Positions 27,846 to 38,010 of a stretch of 64,000 bases of DNA are shown in pieces; position 1 is the first letter of the stretch, and every line of letters starts with the position of its first letter. The notes beneath the pieces are model-generated. The model worked only from the letters and a program-made list of their open reading frames with translations, ran no database searches and was not told where the DNA came from. The position numbers and the translations under genes are program-made. This stretch comes from Dickeya poaceiphila (GTDB taxonomy: Bacteria; Pseudomonadota; Gammaproteobacteria; Enterobacterales; Enterobacteriaceae). Where the stretch lies: positions 372,001 to 436,000 of the forward strand of contig NZ_CP042220.2 of NCBI RefSeq assembly GCF_007858975.2. Reading direction: 5' to 3'.

Positions 27846-30263
27846 ATGTCCCCCTTATTCAATCGCTCCCAGTTTAGCGCTGCTCTGCAGCGTCAGTTGC
27901 AGGCGTGTGCTAAACCGTCTTTGCAGGCGTTGTCGCTGCGCCAGTGCTGGCAACTGGTGAGCGCCGCGCTGACGGAGCAACTGGATGGGTTGACGTCTGC
28001 CAAACCATCCTTGTCTGATGCATCACCTGTGGCGTCGCGGCATGTTAATTATCTGTCGATGGAATTTCTGCCTGGTCGCCTGACTGGCAACAACCTGCTC
28101 AATCTGGGGTGGTACGACGCGGTGGCGGAGGTGCTGGCGCAGCACGGTCTGGCGTTGAGCGATGTGCTGGAGCAGGAAACTGACCCGGCGCTTGGCAACG
28201 GTGGGCTGGGAAGGCTGGCCTCCTGCTATCTGGACGCCATGGCGACGGTCGGCCAGCCGGCGATTGGCTACGGTCTGCATTATCAATACGGTTTGTTCCG
28301 CCAGCATTTTGACGCTGGTTTCCAGCGCGAAGCTCCGGATGACTGGTTGCGCGACGTTTACCCCTGGGCACGTCCCCGCCCGGAACTGGCGGTAGAAGTC
28401 GGTTTCGGCGGTGAGTTGGTCACCCAGCCGGATGGCAGCGAGCGTTGGATACCGGATCAGGTCGTCATCGGTGAAGCGACTGATATCCCGGTGATGGGTT
28501 ATCACAACGGTCGGGTGCAACCGCTGCGATTGTGGCAAGCCACCCATAGCGAGCCGTTTGATCTTGAGCAGTTCAACGCTGGCCATTACCTGAAAGCCGA
28601 ACAGCAGGGAATTTCTGCCGCCAGCCTGACCAAGGTACTCTACCCGAATGACAATCATGCAGCAGGCAAAAAACTGCGCCTGATGCAGCAGTATTTTCAG
28701 TGTGCCTGCTCAGTCGCGGACATCTTCCGGCGGCATGAGCGTGCAGGGCGACCGTTGGAGACGTTGCCCGATTATGAAGTGGTGCAGCTGAACGATACTC
28801 ACCCGACGCTGGCGATTCCTGAAACCCTGCGTCTGTTGCTGGATGAGCATGAATGGTCGTGGGAACAAGCCTGGCAGTTTACCGGGCGTTTGTTCGCCTA
28901 TACCAACCATACCCTGATGCCGGAAGCGCTGGAGTGCTGGGACGAACGGCTGTTTGGCCGGTTGTTGCCGCGCCATCTGTCGATTATTAAAACCATCAAT
29001 GAGCACCTGCGCCAGCAGGTGGACGCGCGCTGGCCGGGGGATAGGCACGTTTGGGCGCGGCTGGCGGTGGTGCATCGCCGTCAGGTGAGAATGGCGAATT
29101 TGTGCGTGGTGGCCTGTTTTGCGGTTAACGGGGTGGCGCAGATGCACTCTGAACTGGTGGTGCGCGACCTGTTTACGGAATATCACCAGTTGTGGCCGAC
29201 GAAGTTTCACAATGTGACCAACGGCATTACGCCGCGCCGTTGGCTGAAACAGTGCAATCCGGCGCTGTCTGCGCTGATAGACGAGACGCTGAAGACCGAG
29301 TGGGGCAACCGGCTGACGCTGCTGGACGGCCTGGTGCCCTACGCGCAGGACAGTGCCTTCCGCTCGCGTTATCGCCAAATCAAGCAGGATAACAAAACCC
29401 AGCTGGCACAATTTTTACGGCGTGAATACGGCATGATTGTTGACCCGACCGCGCTGTTTGATGTGCAAATCAAGCGGTTGCACGAATACAAACGGCAGCA
29501 CCTGAATCTGCTGCACATTTTATCGCTGTATAAGCAATTGCTTGCTAACCCTGGATTGGATATCGTGCCGCGCCTTTTTCTGTTTGGCGCCAAAGCCGCG
29601 CCGGGGTATGTACTGGCGAAAAATATTATTTACGCCATTAACTGCGTGGCGGAGCATATCAACCGCGACAAGCGGGTGAATGATCGCCTGCGCGTGGTTT
29701 TCTTGCCGGATTACCGTGTTTCGCTGGCTGAGCGGATTATTCCGGCTGCCGATGTGTCGGAGCAGATTTCCACCGCAGGTAAGGAAGCGTCGGGTACCGG
29801 AAACATGAAGCTGGCATTGAATGGCGCGTTGACGGTAGGCACGCTGGATGGCGCCAATGTGGAGATGGCGCAGGAAGTGGGTGCCGAGAATCTGTTCATC
29901 TTCGGGCATACTGTCGGGCAGGTAAAAACATTGCTTGCCGATGGTTATGAACCTGCTCGCTATATTGCCGCCAATCCATTATTAAAGGACATTCTTGATG
30001 AACTGGCGGATGGGACATTCAGCAATGGGGATAAAACGGCGTTCGCGCCCTTGCTCGATAGCCTGCTAAAACTGGGTGACCCCTATCTGGTACTGGCTGA
30101 TTTCGCCCCTTACTGCCAGGCTCAACAGCGTGTTGATGCGTTGTATCGTGAACCTGATGAATGGACGCGTCGCTGCATTCTGAATACTGCCCGTATGGGT
30201 ATGTTCAGTGCTGATCGGGCAATTCATGATTATCAGCAACGCATCTGGACGATGCGTGATTAA
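27846..30263 (+). CDS. malP: Maltodextrin phosphorylase
   Basis: MalP phosphorolyses short alpha-1,4 glucans to glucose-1-phosphate. The 805-residue product has the phosphorylase hallmarks [28 protein letters not shown] and the PLP lysine in [16 protein letters not shown]. It is shorter than GlgP (815) and pairs with malQ 12 bp downstream, which identifies it as MalP. No MalT-box-like cluster (GGATGA type) and no malT gene precede it, unlike E. coli; it may be read from the glpR transcript or from an unrecognised promoter. A natural source of substrate is the GlgX/GlgP products of the glycogen operon. Confidence 0.95.
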   Translation: MSPLFNRSQFSAALQRQLQACAKPSLQALSLRQCWQLVSAALTEQLDGLTSAKPSLSDASPVASRHVNYLSMEFLPGRLTGNNLLNLGWYDAVAEVLAQHGLALSDVLEQETDPALGNGGLGRLASCYLDAMATVGQPAIGYGLHYQYGLFRQHFDAGFQREAPDDWLRDVYPWARPRPELAVEVGFGGELVTQPDGSERWIPDQVVIGEATDIPVMGYHNGRVQPLRLWQATHSEPFDLEQFNAGHYLKAEQQGISAASLTKVLYPNDNHAAGKKLRLMQQYFQCACSVADIFRRHERAGRPLETLPDYEVVQLNDTHPTLAIPETLRLLLDEHEWSWEQAWQFTGRLFAYTNHTLMPEALECWDERLFGRLLPRHLSIIKTINEHLRQQVDARWPGDRHVWARLAVVHRRQVRMANLCVVACFAVNGVAQMHSELVVRDLFTEYHQLWPTKFHNVTNGITPRRWLKQCNPALSALIDETLKTEWGNRLTLLDGLVPYAQDSAFRSRYRQIKQDNKTQLAQFLRREYGMIVDPTALFDVQIKRLHEYKRQHLNLLHILSLYKQLLANPGLDIVPRLFLFGAKAAPGYVLAKNIIYAINCVAEHINRDKRVNDRLRVVFLPDYRVSLAERIIPAADVSEQISTAGKEASGTGNMKLALNGALTVGTLDGANVEMAQEVGAENLFIFGHTVGQVKTLLADGYEPARYIAANPLLKDILDELADGTFSNGDKTAFAPLLDSLLKLGDPYLVLADFAPYCQAQQRVDALYREPDEWTRRCILNTARMGMFSADRAIHDYQQRIWTMRD

Positions 30264-30275
30264 GGAATCAATACC

Positions 30276-32414
30276 ATGGCGTTGAGAGCAAAAAAATCTG
30301 TCCCCCACTGTCCAGGGATCGCTGATACCTATAAAGATGCTTACGGTAATGAACAGGTTGTAGACAACGAAACCCGCCAGGCACTGCAACAACTGCTTGA
30401 TGTCACGGAGCCGACAACGGCGCCATTGCCTTCGGTGTACGTGCTCCGTCAGGGGCAGCAGAATAGGTTGCCCCTGCGTGATGAGGGCGACTATATCTGG
30501 ACGCTCACCTATGAAAAAGGCGGCATTATCGAAGGGCGTTCACATGGTCAGGCGGCGCTGGCGTTGCCGGATAACCTGCCGCCTGGCTACCACCAACTGG
30601 TACTGACGCAGGGGGAGCAGCAGTGGTCTTGCCGGGTAATTGTGGCGCCGGCGCGGTGTTATGAGCCAGAACCGTTGACACAAGGAAGGCGTTGGTGGGG
30701 CGTCATGGTGCAGCTTTATACCCTGCGTTCGTCAGACAACTGGGGGATCGGCGATTTCGGCGACTTAAAAACGCTGGTGGAACAAGTGGCGCGTCGGGGC
30801 GGTGCGTTTGTCGGCCTGAACCCACTACATGCGCTGTATCCGGCGGAGCCGGAGGCCGCCAGCCCGTATAGTCCGTCATCGCGCAACTGGCTGAATATCG
30901 TCTATATCGATGTGAATCAAGTGGATGATTTTCATCAGAGCGATGCCGCTTGCGAGTGGTGGCAACAAGATGACGTTCAACGGCGATTAACCGCTGCCCG
31001 CGCCAGCCGATGGGTGGATTATAGCGCCGTCACCAGCCTGAAACTGACGGCTCTACGTCTGGCGTTTAACCACTTTACTCGCCGCAATGTACTGGACCCA
31101 CGTAAAACGGCCTTTCAGCATTTCCTGAAAACCCATGATGAAAGCCTGTTGCAGCAGGCAACCTATGACGCATTGCAGGCGTGGATGAAACAGCAGGATG
31201 AAGCGGCTGCCGACTGGTTGCAGTGGCCGCAGGAATACCACGATGCGCGCAGTGAGGCCACGTTGCGATTCCGGCAGGAACATGCCGACGATGTGCAGTT
31301 TTATTGCTGGCTACAGTGGCTGGCGCATGAACAACTGGCGGACTGTTTTTCCCTCAGTAAACAACTGGGTATGCCGATTGGTTTGTATCGAGATTTGGCG
31401 GTCGGCGTCGCAAAGGGCGGCGTGGATACCTGGGGTGATCAGCAATTGCATTGCATGTCGGTGACGATTGGTGCGCCGCCTGATCCGCTGGGGCCGAGCG
31501 GGCAAAACTGGAACCTGACGCCGATGCACCCGACACTGTTGCGCCAGCGCGGCTATCAGCCTTTTATCGAGCTGTTGCGCAGTAATATGGCGCACAGCGG
31601 CGCGTTGCGTATCGACCATGTGATGGGCTTGCTGCGTCTGTGGTGGATTCTGAATGGCCGCACGGCTAACCACGGTGCCTACGTGTTGTATCCGGTGGAT
31701 GACCTGTTGGGAATACTGGCGCTGGAAAGCCATCGCCATCGTTGTCTGGTGATCGGCGAAGATCTGGGAACTGTGCCGGAGGAGATCATCAACAAACTGC
31801 GCGACAACAGTGTTTATTCTTATAAGGTACTGTTTTTTGAAAAAGATCAGCACGATCATTTTCGCGCTCCTGATGAGTATCCACCCCGTTCAATGGCTAC
31901 CATCACCACTCATGACCTGGCAACGCTGCGTGGTTACTGGCAGGGCGTTGATCTGACGCTGGGCAAGGATCTTGGGTTGTATTCCACGGATGCGTTGCTA
32001 CAGCAGCAACACATCGCACGTGAGCGCGCCAAGCAGGGGCTGCTTGATGCTCTGCATGAACAAGGATTGCTTCCGCAGCGGGTCGGGCGCAATGCGGCAT
32101 TGACCAGCATGAGCGCTCAGCTTAATCGTGGTGTGCAACGCTATCTGGCGGACAGCGCCAGCGCACTGTTGGGGTTGCAGCTTGAAGACTGGCTGGACAT
32201 GTCTACACCGGTGAATGTGCCGGGTACTCATCAGGAATATCCCAACTGGCGGCGTAAACTGAGTCGTCCGCTGGATTCCATTTTCACTGATCGTTATCTG
32301 GAGCGGCTGATTCGGGATATCGATTTGCGCCGCGGTGGACCGGTGCCATCGAGAACCTCAAAAGCGGGCAACATCGCTGCTGACGACAAATCACAAGAGA
32401 CGAAAAAAACCTGA
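30276..32414 (+). CDS. malQ: 4-alpha-glucanotransferase (amylomaltase)
   Basis: MalQ transfers glucan segments between maltodextrins, releasing glucose. The 712-residue GH77 enzyme (E. coli 694) has the nucleophile Asp in LRIDHVMGLLRLWW, the acid/base Glu in VIGEDLGTVPEE and the third carboxylate in TTHDLATLRGYW. The C-terminus carries a hydrophilic Lys/Asp/Ser extension. It follows malP by 12 bp with an AAGGAA site and forms an operon with it. Confidence 0.97.
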   Translation: MALRAKKSVPHCPGIADTYKDAYGNEQVVDNETRQALQQLLDVTEPTTAPLPSVYVLRQGQQNRLPLRDEGDYIWTLTYEKGGIIEGRSHGQAALALPDNLPPGYHQLVLTQGEQQWSCRVIVAPARCYEPEPLTQGRRWWGVMVQLYTLRSSDNWGIGDFGDLKTLVEQVARRGGAFVGLNPLHALYPAEPEAASPYSPSSRNWLNIVYIDVNQVDDFHQSDAACEWWQQDDVQRRLTAARASRWVDYSAVTSLKLTALRLAFNHFTRRNVLDPRKTAFQHFLKTHDESLLQQATYDALQAWMKQQDEAAADWLQWPQEYHDARSEATLRFRQEHADDVQFYCWLQWLAHEQLADCFSLSKQLGMPIGLYRDLAVGVAKGGVDTWGDQQLHCMSVTIGAPPDPLGPSGQNWNLTPMHPTLLRQRGYQPFIELLRSNMAHSGALRIDHVMGLLRLWWILNGRTANHGAYVLYPVDDLLGILALESHRHRCLVIGEDLGTVPEEIINKLRDNSVYSYKVLFFEKDQHDHFRAPDEYPPRSMATITTHDLATLRGYWQGVDLTLGKDLGLYSTDALLQQQHIARERAKQGLLDALHEQGLLPQRVGRNAALTSMSAQLNRGVQRYLADSASALLGLQLEDWLDMSTPVNVPGTHQEYPNWRRKLSRPLDSIFTDRYLERLIRDIDLRRGGPVPSRTSKAGNIAADDKSQETKKT

Positions 32415-32446
32415 GTGTCAGGTGGTGTACGTCGTTGGAAGAAACA

Positions 32447-32474
32447 ACGAGCGGTCAGGTAACTGACCGCTCGT
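32447..32474. terminator. malQ/nfuA convergent stem-loop
   Basis: ACGAGCGGTCAG / CTGACCGCTCGT is a perfect 12-bp stem with a GTAA loop between convergent malQ and nfuA. The minus-strand side has the more U-rich tail. Confidence 0.75.
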
Positions 32475-32582
32475 GATGAAGTAAAAACAGGCCGACAACA
32501 TCGTTAGACGGTAACATCGTCAGAATCGTATCCTGTTATCAACGAGATCCTGTTATATCAACGGTATCCGGTTAATATCCGG

Positions 32583-33158
32583 TTAATAGTAAGAGTGCTC
32601 GCCGCGCTGGTGTTCGGTCAGGTCACGTACCCCTTTCAGCTCAGGGAATTTCTGCAACAACTCTTTTTCAATGCCTTCCTTCAGGGTGTAATCCACCATG
32701 GAGCAGCCGTTGCAGCCGCCGCCGAATTGCAGAATGGCGTAACCTTCCTCGGTGATTTCCATCAGCGATACGCGACCGCCATGACCAGCCAGTTGCGGGT
32801 TGATCTGGGATTGCAGTACGTACTCAACCCGTTCCATCAGCGGAGCATCATCGCCGACTTTGCGCATTTTGGCGTTCGGCGCCTTTAAGGTCAGTTGGGA
32901 ACCCAACTGATCGGTCACGAAGTCGATTTCGGCGTCTTCCAGATACGGCGCGCTGAGTTCATCCACATAGGCGGACAGCTTTTCAAACTTCAGCTCGGTA
33001 TCGTTCGGCTCGACGGCATCGGGCGGGCAGTAGGACACGCCGCACTCGGCGTTCGGTGTACCAGGATTGATGACGAAGACACGAATCTGGGTGCCTTCTT
33101 CCTGTTTTGCCAGCAGCTTGGCAAAGTGCTCCTGAGCAGCGTCGGTAATACGAATCAT
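32583..33158 (-). CDS. nfuA: Fe/S biogenesis protein NfuA
   Basis: NfuA carries and delivers [4Fe-4S] clusters to apoproteins under oxidative stress or iron limitation. The 191-residue product (same as E. coli) has an N-terminal A-type-like domain lacking its cysteines and a C-terminal Nfu domain with the cluster-binding CNGC motif ([14 protein letters not shown]). It follows gntX in the same direction by about 56 bp, the conserved arrangement. Confidence 0.97.
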   Translation of the reverse strand: MIRITDAAQEHFAKLLAKQEEGTQIRVFVINPGTPNAECGVSYCPPDAVEPNDTELKFEKLSAYVDELSAPYLEDAEIDFVTDQLGSQLTLKAPNAKMRKVGDDAPLMERVEYVLQSQINPQLAGHGGRVSLMEITEEGYAILQFGGGCNGCSMVDYTLKEGIEKELLQKFPELKGVRDLTEHQRGEHSYY

Positions 33159-33214
33159 AATGTTAACTCAATAGTTGACTACGCCAGTTGGTTATAATAC
33201 GCCCATCAAGACGG

Positions 33215-33934
33215 TTACGACAAGGTGCGACATACACACCACACCTGAACCTGCCGCGCACCAGCGTTGAGCAGCATCCGGCTGATCTCCGCCGCCGTGC
33301 TGCCGGTGGTCACGACATCATCCAGCAATACTAACCGTTTACCGACAACCTGTTGGCTGGCGACATCGTGTCGGCACCGGAATGCGCCGCGCAGGTTACG
33401 GCGACGGGAGCGCGCCCCCAGCGTCTGTTGGGGCGCGGTATAACGTACGCGGATCAACACATCAGGATGATAGGCGCAACCCAGCCAGTGCGCCAACTGG
33501 CGCGCGAGCAGGTCGGTTTGATTGAACCCTCTGCGCCAATGGCGCTGTCGATGCAGCGGAACGGTGATGATGGCGTCAGGACGGGGATACGCGTCGGGCA
33601 GTGTCAGCGCAGTATCCCGACGGCGTAGCAGCCATTGCAGTAGTACCAGTCGCGCCAGCGCCGGGGTCAGTTCGGTGCGTCCCTGAAATTTGAGCCGTTT
33701 GATGAGGGTGGTCAGCGGTGGCCGGTAGTCGCTGACGAACAGCAACGACTGCCATGGCGGCGGCTGTTGCAGGCAGCGTCCGCACGGCAGAACGTTGGAT
33801 GCCGAAGGCAGTCCGCAGCGTGGGCAGCAGGTGACCGGCAGCGGCAGATGACGGCGGCAGTGACTGCATATCCCGTGATGACTATGATAGAGCGGCTGCT
33901 GGCAGAGCCAGCACTGTGCCATGATCGTCAACAT
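33215..33934 (-). CDS. gntX: ComF/GntX-family phosphoribosyltransferase-like protein
   Basis: A 239-residue protein with an N-terminal zinc-ribbon-like cysteine set (CWLC, CSHC, CCPRCG, CGRC) and a C-terminal PRTase-type fold with the VLLDDVVTTGST PRPP-binding motif. The family includes ComFC of naturally competent bacteria, and GntX has been linked to use of DNA as a nutrient. The hofMNOPQ operon further along this window makes a shared role in DNA uptake plausible. The start at 33934 matches E. coli GntX (MLT...CWLC); an in-frame start at 34006 would overlap the bioH promoter. Confidence 0.93.
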   Translation of the reverse strand: MLTIMAQCWLCQQPLYHSHHGICSHCRRHLPLPVTCCPRCGLPSASNVLPCGRCLQQPPPWQSLLFVSDYRPPLTTLIKRLKFQGRTELTPALARLVLLQWLLRRRDTALTLPDAYPRPDAIITVPLHRQRHWRRGFNQTDLLARQLAHWLGCAYHPDVLIRVRYTAPQQTLGARSRRRNLRGAFRCRHDVASQQVVGKRLVLLDDVVTTGSTAAEISRMLLNAGARQVQVWCVCRTLS

Positions 33935-34014
33935 CGTCTCTTTCCCTGAGCAATCAGGCATTACCAGCGGCATGGCCTGAATCATTCCACTTCTGACGGA
34001 GGACACTATAACTC

Positions 34015-34788
34015 ATGGGATCACTGCACTGGCAAACTGAAGGGGAAGGCAGATGTGAACTTGTGATGCTGCACGGCTGGGGAATGAATTCGCAGGTGTG
34101 GAACAGCATCGTCGTGCAGCTTGCCCCGCATTTTCGGCTGCACCGGGTGGATTTGCCAGGTTATGGTCAGAGTCAGGCATTTGGGTCGATGCCGCTGATC
34201 GACATGGTGCAGCAGGTGCTGGCGCAGGCGCCAGAGCGGGCGGTGTGGTTAGGCTGGTCGCTGGGGGGGCTGGTGGCCAGCCAGGCGGCGCTGAGTGCGC
34301 CGGAGCGGGTCAGCGCGCTGATCACACTGGCGTCGTCACCGTGTTTTGAGGAACGTGATGGCTGGCCGGGCATTCGTCCACAAGTGTTGTCCGGTTTTCA
34401 GCGTTTGCTGAGTGATGATTTCTTCGGCACTATCGAGCGATTTCTGGCATTGCAGACACTGGGGACGGAAAGCGCCAGAAAAGATGCGCGTGCGTTGAAG
34501 CTGGCGTTGTCGGGCCAGCCATCGCCTTCCACCGAGGTGCTGACCGCCGGGCTGGGGATTTTGCGCGATACCGACCTGCGCGAGCCGCTTCGCACGCTCA
34601 CCATGCCGTTCCTGCGGCTGTACGGCGCACTGGACGGGTTAGTGCCGCGCAAAGTCGCCGCACTGATGGATGAGCAGTATCCGCACTCCACTTCGGTGGT
34701 GATACCGAAAGCCGCCCACGCGCCGTTTATCTCTCATCCGGAGATGTTTGTGGAGCAGGTGGTGGGGTTTGTGGGGGAAAACCTATAG
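34015..34788 (+). CDS. bioH: Pimeloyl-ACP methyl ester carboxylesterase
   Basis: BioH hydrolyses pimeloyl-ACP methyl ester, ending the pimelate stage of biotin synthesis. The 257-residue alpha/beta hydrolase has Ser82 in the GWSLGG nucleophile elbow, an Asp in YGALDGLVP and His in PKAAHAPF, as in the E. coli Ser-Asp-His triad. It is divergent from gntX and is the last core gene before the AT-rich microcin island. Confidence 0.97.
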   Translation: MGSLHWQTEGEGRCELVMLHGWGMNSQVWNSIVVQLAPHFRLHRVDLPGYGQSQAFGSMPLIDMVQQVLAQAPERAVWLGWSLGGLVASQAALSAPERVSALITLASSPCFEERDGWPGIRPQVLSGFQRLLSDDFFGTIERFLALQTLGTESARKDARALKLALSGQPSPSTEVLTAGLGILRDTDLREPLRTLTMPFLRLYGALDGLVPRKVAALMDEQYPHSTSVVIPKAAHAPFISHPEMFVEQVVGFVGENL

Positions 34789-34939
34789 AGAGTATACGCA
34801 GGCGGGTATGTAAAAGGTGAACGGTGCCTCTTTGTTGTAGGGTAAGGGGCAGGTTGTACAAAAAATAGTTACGGATATGCTATTTGCATAAGGTTATGAA
34901 AATTACCTTTTAAAAATGAATAGTATATCTTATTGGCTT

Positions 34940-35698
34940 TTATATAGTGGCAACAAAATACTCAATAAATCCATGCTTTCGTCTAGTTTCAGGTGACGCG
35001 GCTCTTTCATGTGTAATCAAATCGTCAATGTCATGTGAAAGAAATACATCTTTATAAAGGTTTGGGTAAGCATTAATAATAAATTCTTTATATTTTTCAT
35101 TTTTGTCCACATCCTTTTTGGCTATAAATAGTCCACGTCCATCAAAGAAGACTTTTTTACTAGGTAAAGCATTAGCCAGCTCTTCCAGATCGCAATCAAG
35201 ATGTTCCTCATCACCGTGTTGAATAATATGATAAGAAGCACTGCTTTCCTTATAATTTGGAATTCCTATAATCAGGTTTTTCTTCGCGACTCGTGCCATT
35301 TCTGTCAAAATATTGAACTGTTCTTCTTTACTGTAATGCTCAATCATTCCAATAGAAAACACGCAATCTATGCTGTTATCGTCAAAGGGAAGTGAGAACG
35401 CATTTCCTTTTAAAATTACAGCATTTGAATTTAACTGTTTCTTAAGAAATTGCGAGTATTCAATAGCCATGTCATCATAATCTAACCCATAAGATATGAC
35501 ATTATCATATTTGCTTAAGTAATGAATAGAGAGTGAGCCGCCACAACCGACCTCAAGGTAGCTATTATTATTCATTGTGGCTATTTTTTCACAAAATAGC
35601 TTTTGTGCATAAACTTTCACAGCTGCAAAATCATCTATTGAATATCCATTTTTAATGTTTTCTTTGAAAATTTCAAATTGTTTTTCTAAATAATTCAT
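34940..35698 (-). CDS. SAM-dependent methyltransferase-fold tailoring enzyme of the microcin operon
   Basis: A 252-residue class I SAM enzyme: motif I YLEVGCGG at residues 47-54, acidic residue Asp73 in YGLDYDD, and SIGMIEHY at 115-122, giving a Methyltransf_11-like core. Its ATG abuts the TAA of the exporter gene and GGAGAG ends 7 nt upstream, so it is co-translated with the microcin operon. In classical microcin C, MccD is a SAM-fold enzyme that transfers an aminocarboxypropyl group to the phosphate. In Yersinia and Bacillus relatives a carboxy-SAM-dependent enzyme carboxymethylates the nucleobase. This protein could do either, or simple methylation; no mccE decarboxylase or cxSAM synthase gene accompanies it. 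AT-rich, with many ATA and AGA codons. Confidence 0.8.
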   Translation of the reverse strand: MNYLEKQFEIFKENIKNGYSIDDFAAVKVYAQKLFCEKIATMNNNSYLEVGCGGSLSIHYLSKYDNVISYGLDYDDMAIEYSQFLKKQLNSNAVILKGNAFSLPFDDNSIDCVFSIGMIEHYSKEEQFNILTEMARVAKKNLIIGIPNYKESSASYHIIQHGDEEHLDCDLEELANALPSKKVFFDGRGLFIAKKDVDKNEKYKEFIINAYPNLYKDVFLSHDIDDLITHERAASPETRRKHGFIEYFVATI

Positions 35699-36910
35699 TT
35701 ACATGCTCTCCTCTGTGATGACGATAGATGAATTCCCCTTTCCTAATTTCATAAGCAACGATGAGATAGAGGCAAGGACAGTTAAACCGACTAAAACCGA
35801 AGTTAAACACAGCCATCCGTATCGTTGAGTCAGCAGCACGACTCCTGGCATTAAAACCAAAATAACTAATTTAGATAGTGAAGATAGCAGTGAATCAAAT
35901 GTTGATCTCAGTTCAGATGAAATCAGAGAATGGTAATGAGCTCTGAGAGACATAGTTAGTGTCTGGTTTGCACCGAACATAATAACCAATGAAACAGGAA
36001 TAAGAAGATTGTATTGCAATAATCCTAATAAGCAGATTATATTGGAGAGCCATAACAGTATCATGCTATAAAAATAAAGTTTTGCATTGCTTTTTACGTT
36101 GGAGCTGATCCAACCTGAAATTGATTGAGCAAGTAATATGAATAGAAATAAAAAACCATAAAAGGTATCGTTGGGAGAATAGAATGTCAAACTGTCACTG
36201 ACGAAAGGCTGCCAATATTGTAGGATTATCTGGAAGTAGACCATATTGGCCGCTAAAGCAATAAATATAAGATGAAGTGAAGAAGATTTGTTATTGATAA
36301 CATTATGGATTTTTTTTAAGTCCTCCCAAATAGAGGATTTTTCAAGTCTTTTCCTCACTACCGGTTTAGGTAAGGACCATGCCAGAGCCATGACAATAAG
36401 CAGGCACCCTGAGCCAGCTAGAATCCACACTAGTCTATCATTGTATGAAGAAAGATAGGAACCCAAAAGCGCGCTGAAAGCCATAAATAAATACTGGTAC
36501 TTGTTGTTTTTTCCAAGAATCTTATGAATTTCTTCTTTTTCATTATCCTGAGTATTGTCTATGAGATATGAAAAATAGACTCCACCAAATATACTTAACG
36601 AGAAAGAGTTGAATACTTCGGCTAAATAAAATATGGCTTTACTTTCGGCTATTCCTGTTATAATCAACCACAACCCACCAAAGATAACCGATAAAATCAA
36701 CATGTACTTGCGGCTGATTTTATCGGCTAAATATGATGAAGGAATATCAAGCATAAAAAATATCACGGATTGCATAGTTTTCATGAATGCAATATCGATT
36801 AAGCTAATTCCATGATTTAATAGATAGATAGCAGACGTTGCACCTATGAGCATTCTGAATGAATTAAATAATACATTGAATAAAATGATTTTTTTCATAG
36901 GCGAGAACAT
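35699..36910 (-). CDS. mccC: MFS exporter in the MccC position
   Basis: A 403-residue protein with about 12 hydrophobic helices and an MFS A-loop (SSYLADKISRKYML), close in length to E. coli MccC. MccC-type pumps export the finished peptide-nucleotide and give partial self-protection. I chose the ATG at 36910 (MFSPMKKIILF) because GAGAGG lies 8 nt upstream; a GTG at 36919 and an ATG at 36898, the latter overlapping the mccB-type stop as ATGA, are alternatives. It overlaps the nucleotidyltransferase gene and abuts the methyltransferase gene, so the three are one operon. Because no mccE/F immunity gene is present, this pump is the most visible candidate for immunity. Confidence 0.83.
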   Translation of the reverse strand: MFSPMKKIILFNVLFNSFRMLIGATSAIYLLNHGISLIDIAFMKTMQSVIFFMLDIPSSYLADKISRKYMLILSVIFGGLWLIITGIAESKAIFYLAEVFNSFSLSIFGGVYFSYLIDNTQDNEKEEIHKILGKNNKYQYLFMAFSALLGSYLSSYNDRLVWILAGSGCLLIVMALAWSLPKPVVRKRLEKSSIWEDLKKIHNVINNKSSSLHLIFIALAANMVYFQIILQYWQPFVSDSLTFYSPNDTFYGFLFLFILLAQSISGWISSNVKSNAKLYFYSMILLWLSNIICLLGLLQYNLLIPVSLVIMFGANQTLTMSLRAHYHSLISSELRSTFDSLLSSLSKLVILVLMPGVVLLTQRYGWLCLTSVLVGLTVLASISSLLMKLGKGNSSIVITEESM

Positions 36911-37944
36911 ACTAAGCACCTCTCGTTTTTGGGAATCAATTGCTCTTCAATTTTAATAGTTGAGGAATGTATTCCTATTCTTTTGTTTTTACTTAAAATT
37001 TCACCAAAGCCACCTAAAAACTTAATGATATCGCCAAATGCATACGAAGCTGCTACGCCATTCACTCCGGGAAACGTTGCAGCTTTGAAATCACTATTAA
37101 TTATTTTTAAATAATCACTTAAACTATCTTTTTGCGTATAATCTGGTGTGATTTCTGCACATTTAAAACAGGAGGTTACCCTGGGGATAAAAAATGGTCC
37201 GACTACGGAGATGTCATTAATATAACCTACATTGATATAAGGCTGATTATGCGCGACACAATATGAATTTACCCAATCCATTAAGCTAAAAGGATTGTCA
37301 GCGGAAATAATAAAGATGTCTGATTTTGGTATTTTATATAAATCATCTTCAGAAGTTATAGTACTTTCAATTATATCTATAGCAACATCATTTCGTCGTT
37401 TTAAAATCTCACGCTTCAATACCTCTGTCTTCGAATTTCCAACGTCTCCCTCTGTAAACAGGACCTGGCGAGTGAGGTTACTTAACTCGACTTTATCATT
37501 GTCTACTAATGTTATTTTCCCAATACCAGATGTTGCTAATAGATAGGATAGATGATTACCTATCCCTCCACATCCAATAAGGGTGACAGAAGAATTCTGG
37601 ATTTTTTTCTGAACGTCTTTGGAGTTAGCACCCATATAATTATAGTATAGGCTATTTCGGCTATACCTTTCATTGCTGTTGAAGGCATTATTTTCCATTA
37701 AACTATTGTTATCGAAAAGAAATTGAATACATTTCTCGATCTCAGAAATCGGTATTTCAGGGAAATTTTTCTTTGCTTTTTCAAGGAAGCTATTTGAATC
37801 TGTCGGAGTTTTCCAGAAACTTGCTATTTTGACGATGTTTTCAAAGTCTACTCTATCGTTAAAAATTATCTGTTTAGAGCCTACACCGAAGACTCCTCCT
37901 TTTTTATAACGCCCGACTTGAATATATTTACCAGTGTAAAGCAT
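36895..37944 (-). CDS. mccB: MccB-type peptide nucleotidyltransferase
   Basis: A 349-residue ThiF/E1-superfamily enzyme (E. coli MccB is 350). The N-terminal ~80 residues correspond to the MccB peptide clamp, followed by NERYSRNSLYYNYMGAN, very like the E. coli stretch. The ATP-binding site has GCGGIG at 124-129, then LVDNDKVELSNLTRQ with Asp148, Asp150, Asn156 and Arg159, and the adenylation Asp216 in SADN. Two Cys pairs, 259/262 (CFKC) and 343/346 (CLVC), form the zinc site. MccB converts the C-terminal Asn of the MccA heptapeptide to a succinimide and then a stable P-N linked nucleotide. Overall resemblance to E. coli MccB runs along the whole length. Confidence 0.92.
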   Translation of the reverse strand: MLYTGKYIQVGRYKKGGVFGVGSKQIIFNDRVDFENIVKIASFWKTPTDSNSFLEKAKKNFPEIPISEIEKCIQFLFDNNSLMENNAFNSNERYSRNSLYYNYMGANSKDVQKKIQNSSVTLIGCGGIGNHLSYLLATSGIGKITLVDNDKVELSNLTRQVLFTEGDVGNSKTEVLKREILKRRNDVAIDIIESTITSEDDLYKIPKSDIFIISADNPFSLMDWVNSYCVAHNQPYINVGYINDISVVGPFFIPRVTSCFKCAEITPDYTQKDSLSDYLKIINSDFKAATFPGVNGVAASYAFGDIIKFLGGFGEILSKNKRIGIHSSTIKIEEQLIPKNERCLVCSRL

Positions 37945-37964
37945 ATGTTAAAGTTCCATTTAAT

Positions 37965-37996
37965 GAAAGAGAAAGACGGGGAGGACCTTCCCCGTC
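37965..37996 (-). terminator. Terminator-like hairpin between mccA and mccB
   Basis: GACGGGGA (37975-37982) pairs perfectly with TCCCCGTC (37989-37996) around a 6-nt loop. In the minus-strand transcript it is followed by UUUCUCUUUC. It starts 14 nt after the heptapeptide stop codon and ends 30 nt before the mccB start. In E. coli a terminator in this position makes mccA mRNA far more abundant than the full operon mRNA, with ribosome occupancy modulating read-through. Confidence 0.85.
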
Positions 37997-38010
37997 GATT
38001 TGGAGTGCAA

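Noticed and set aside
36895-37944. The ThiF-fold protein as ThiF, MoeB or a ubiquitin-like activating enzyme.
   Set aside because: It has an MccB-type N-terminal clamp, the RYSRN...YGAN-like linker and MccB length. There is no ThiS/MoaD partner and it is followed by an exporter.
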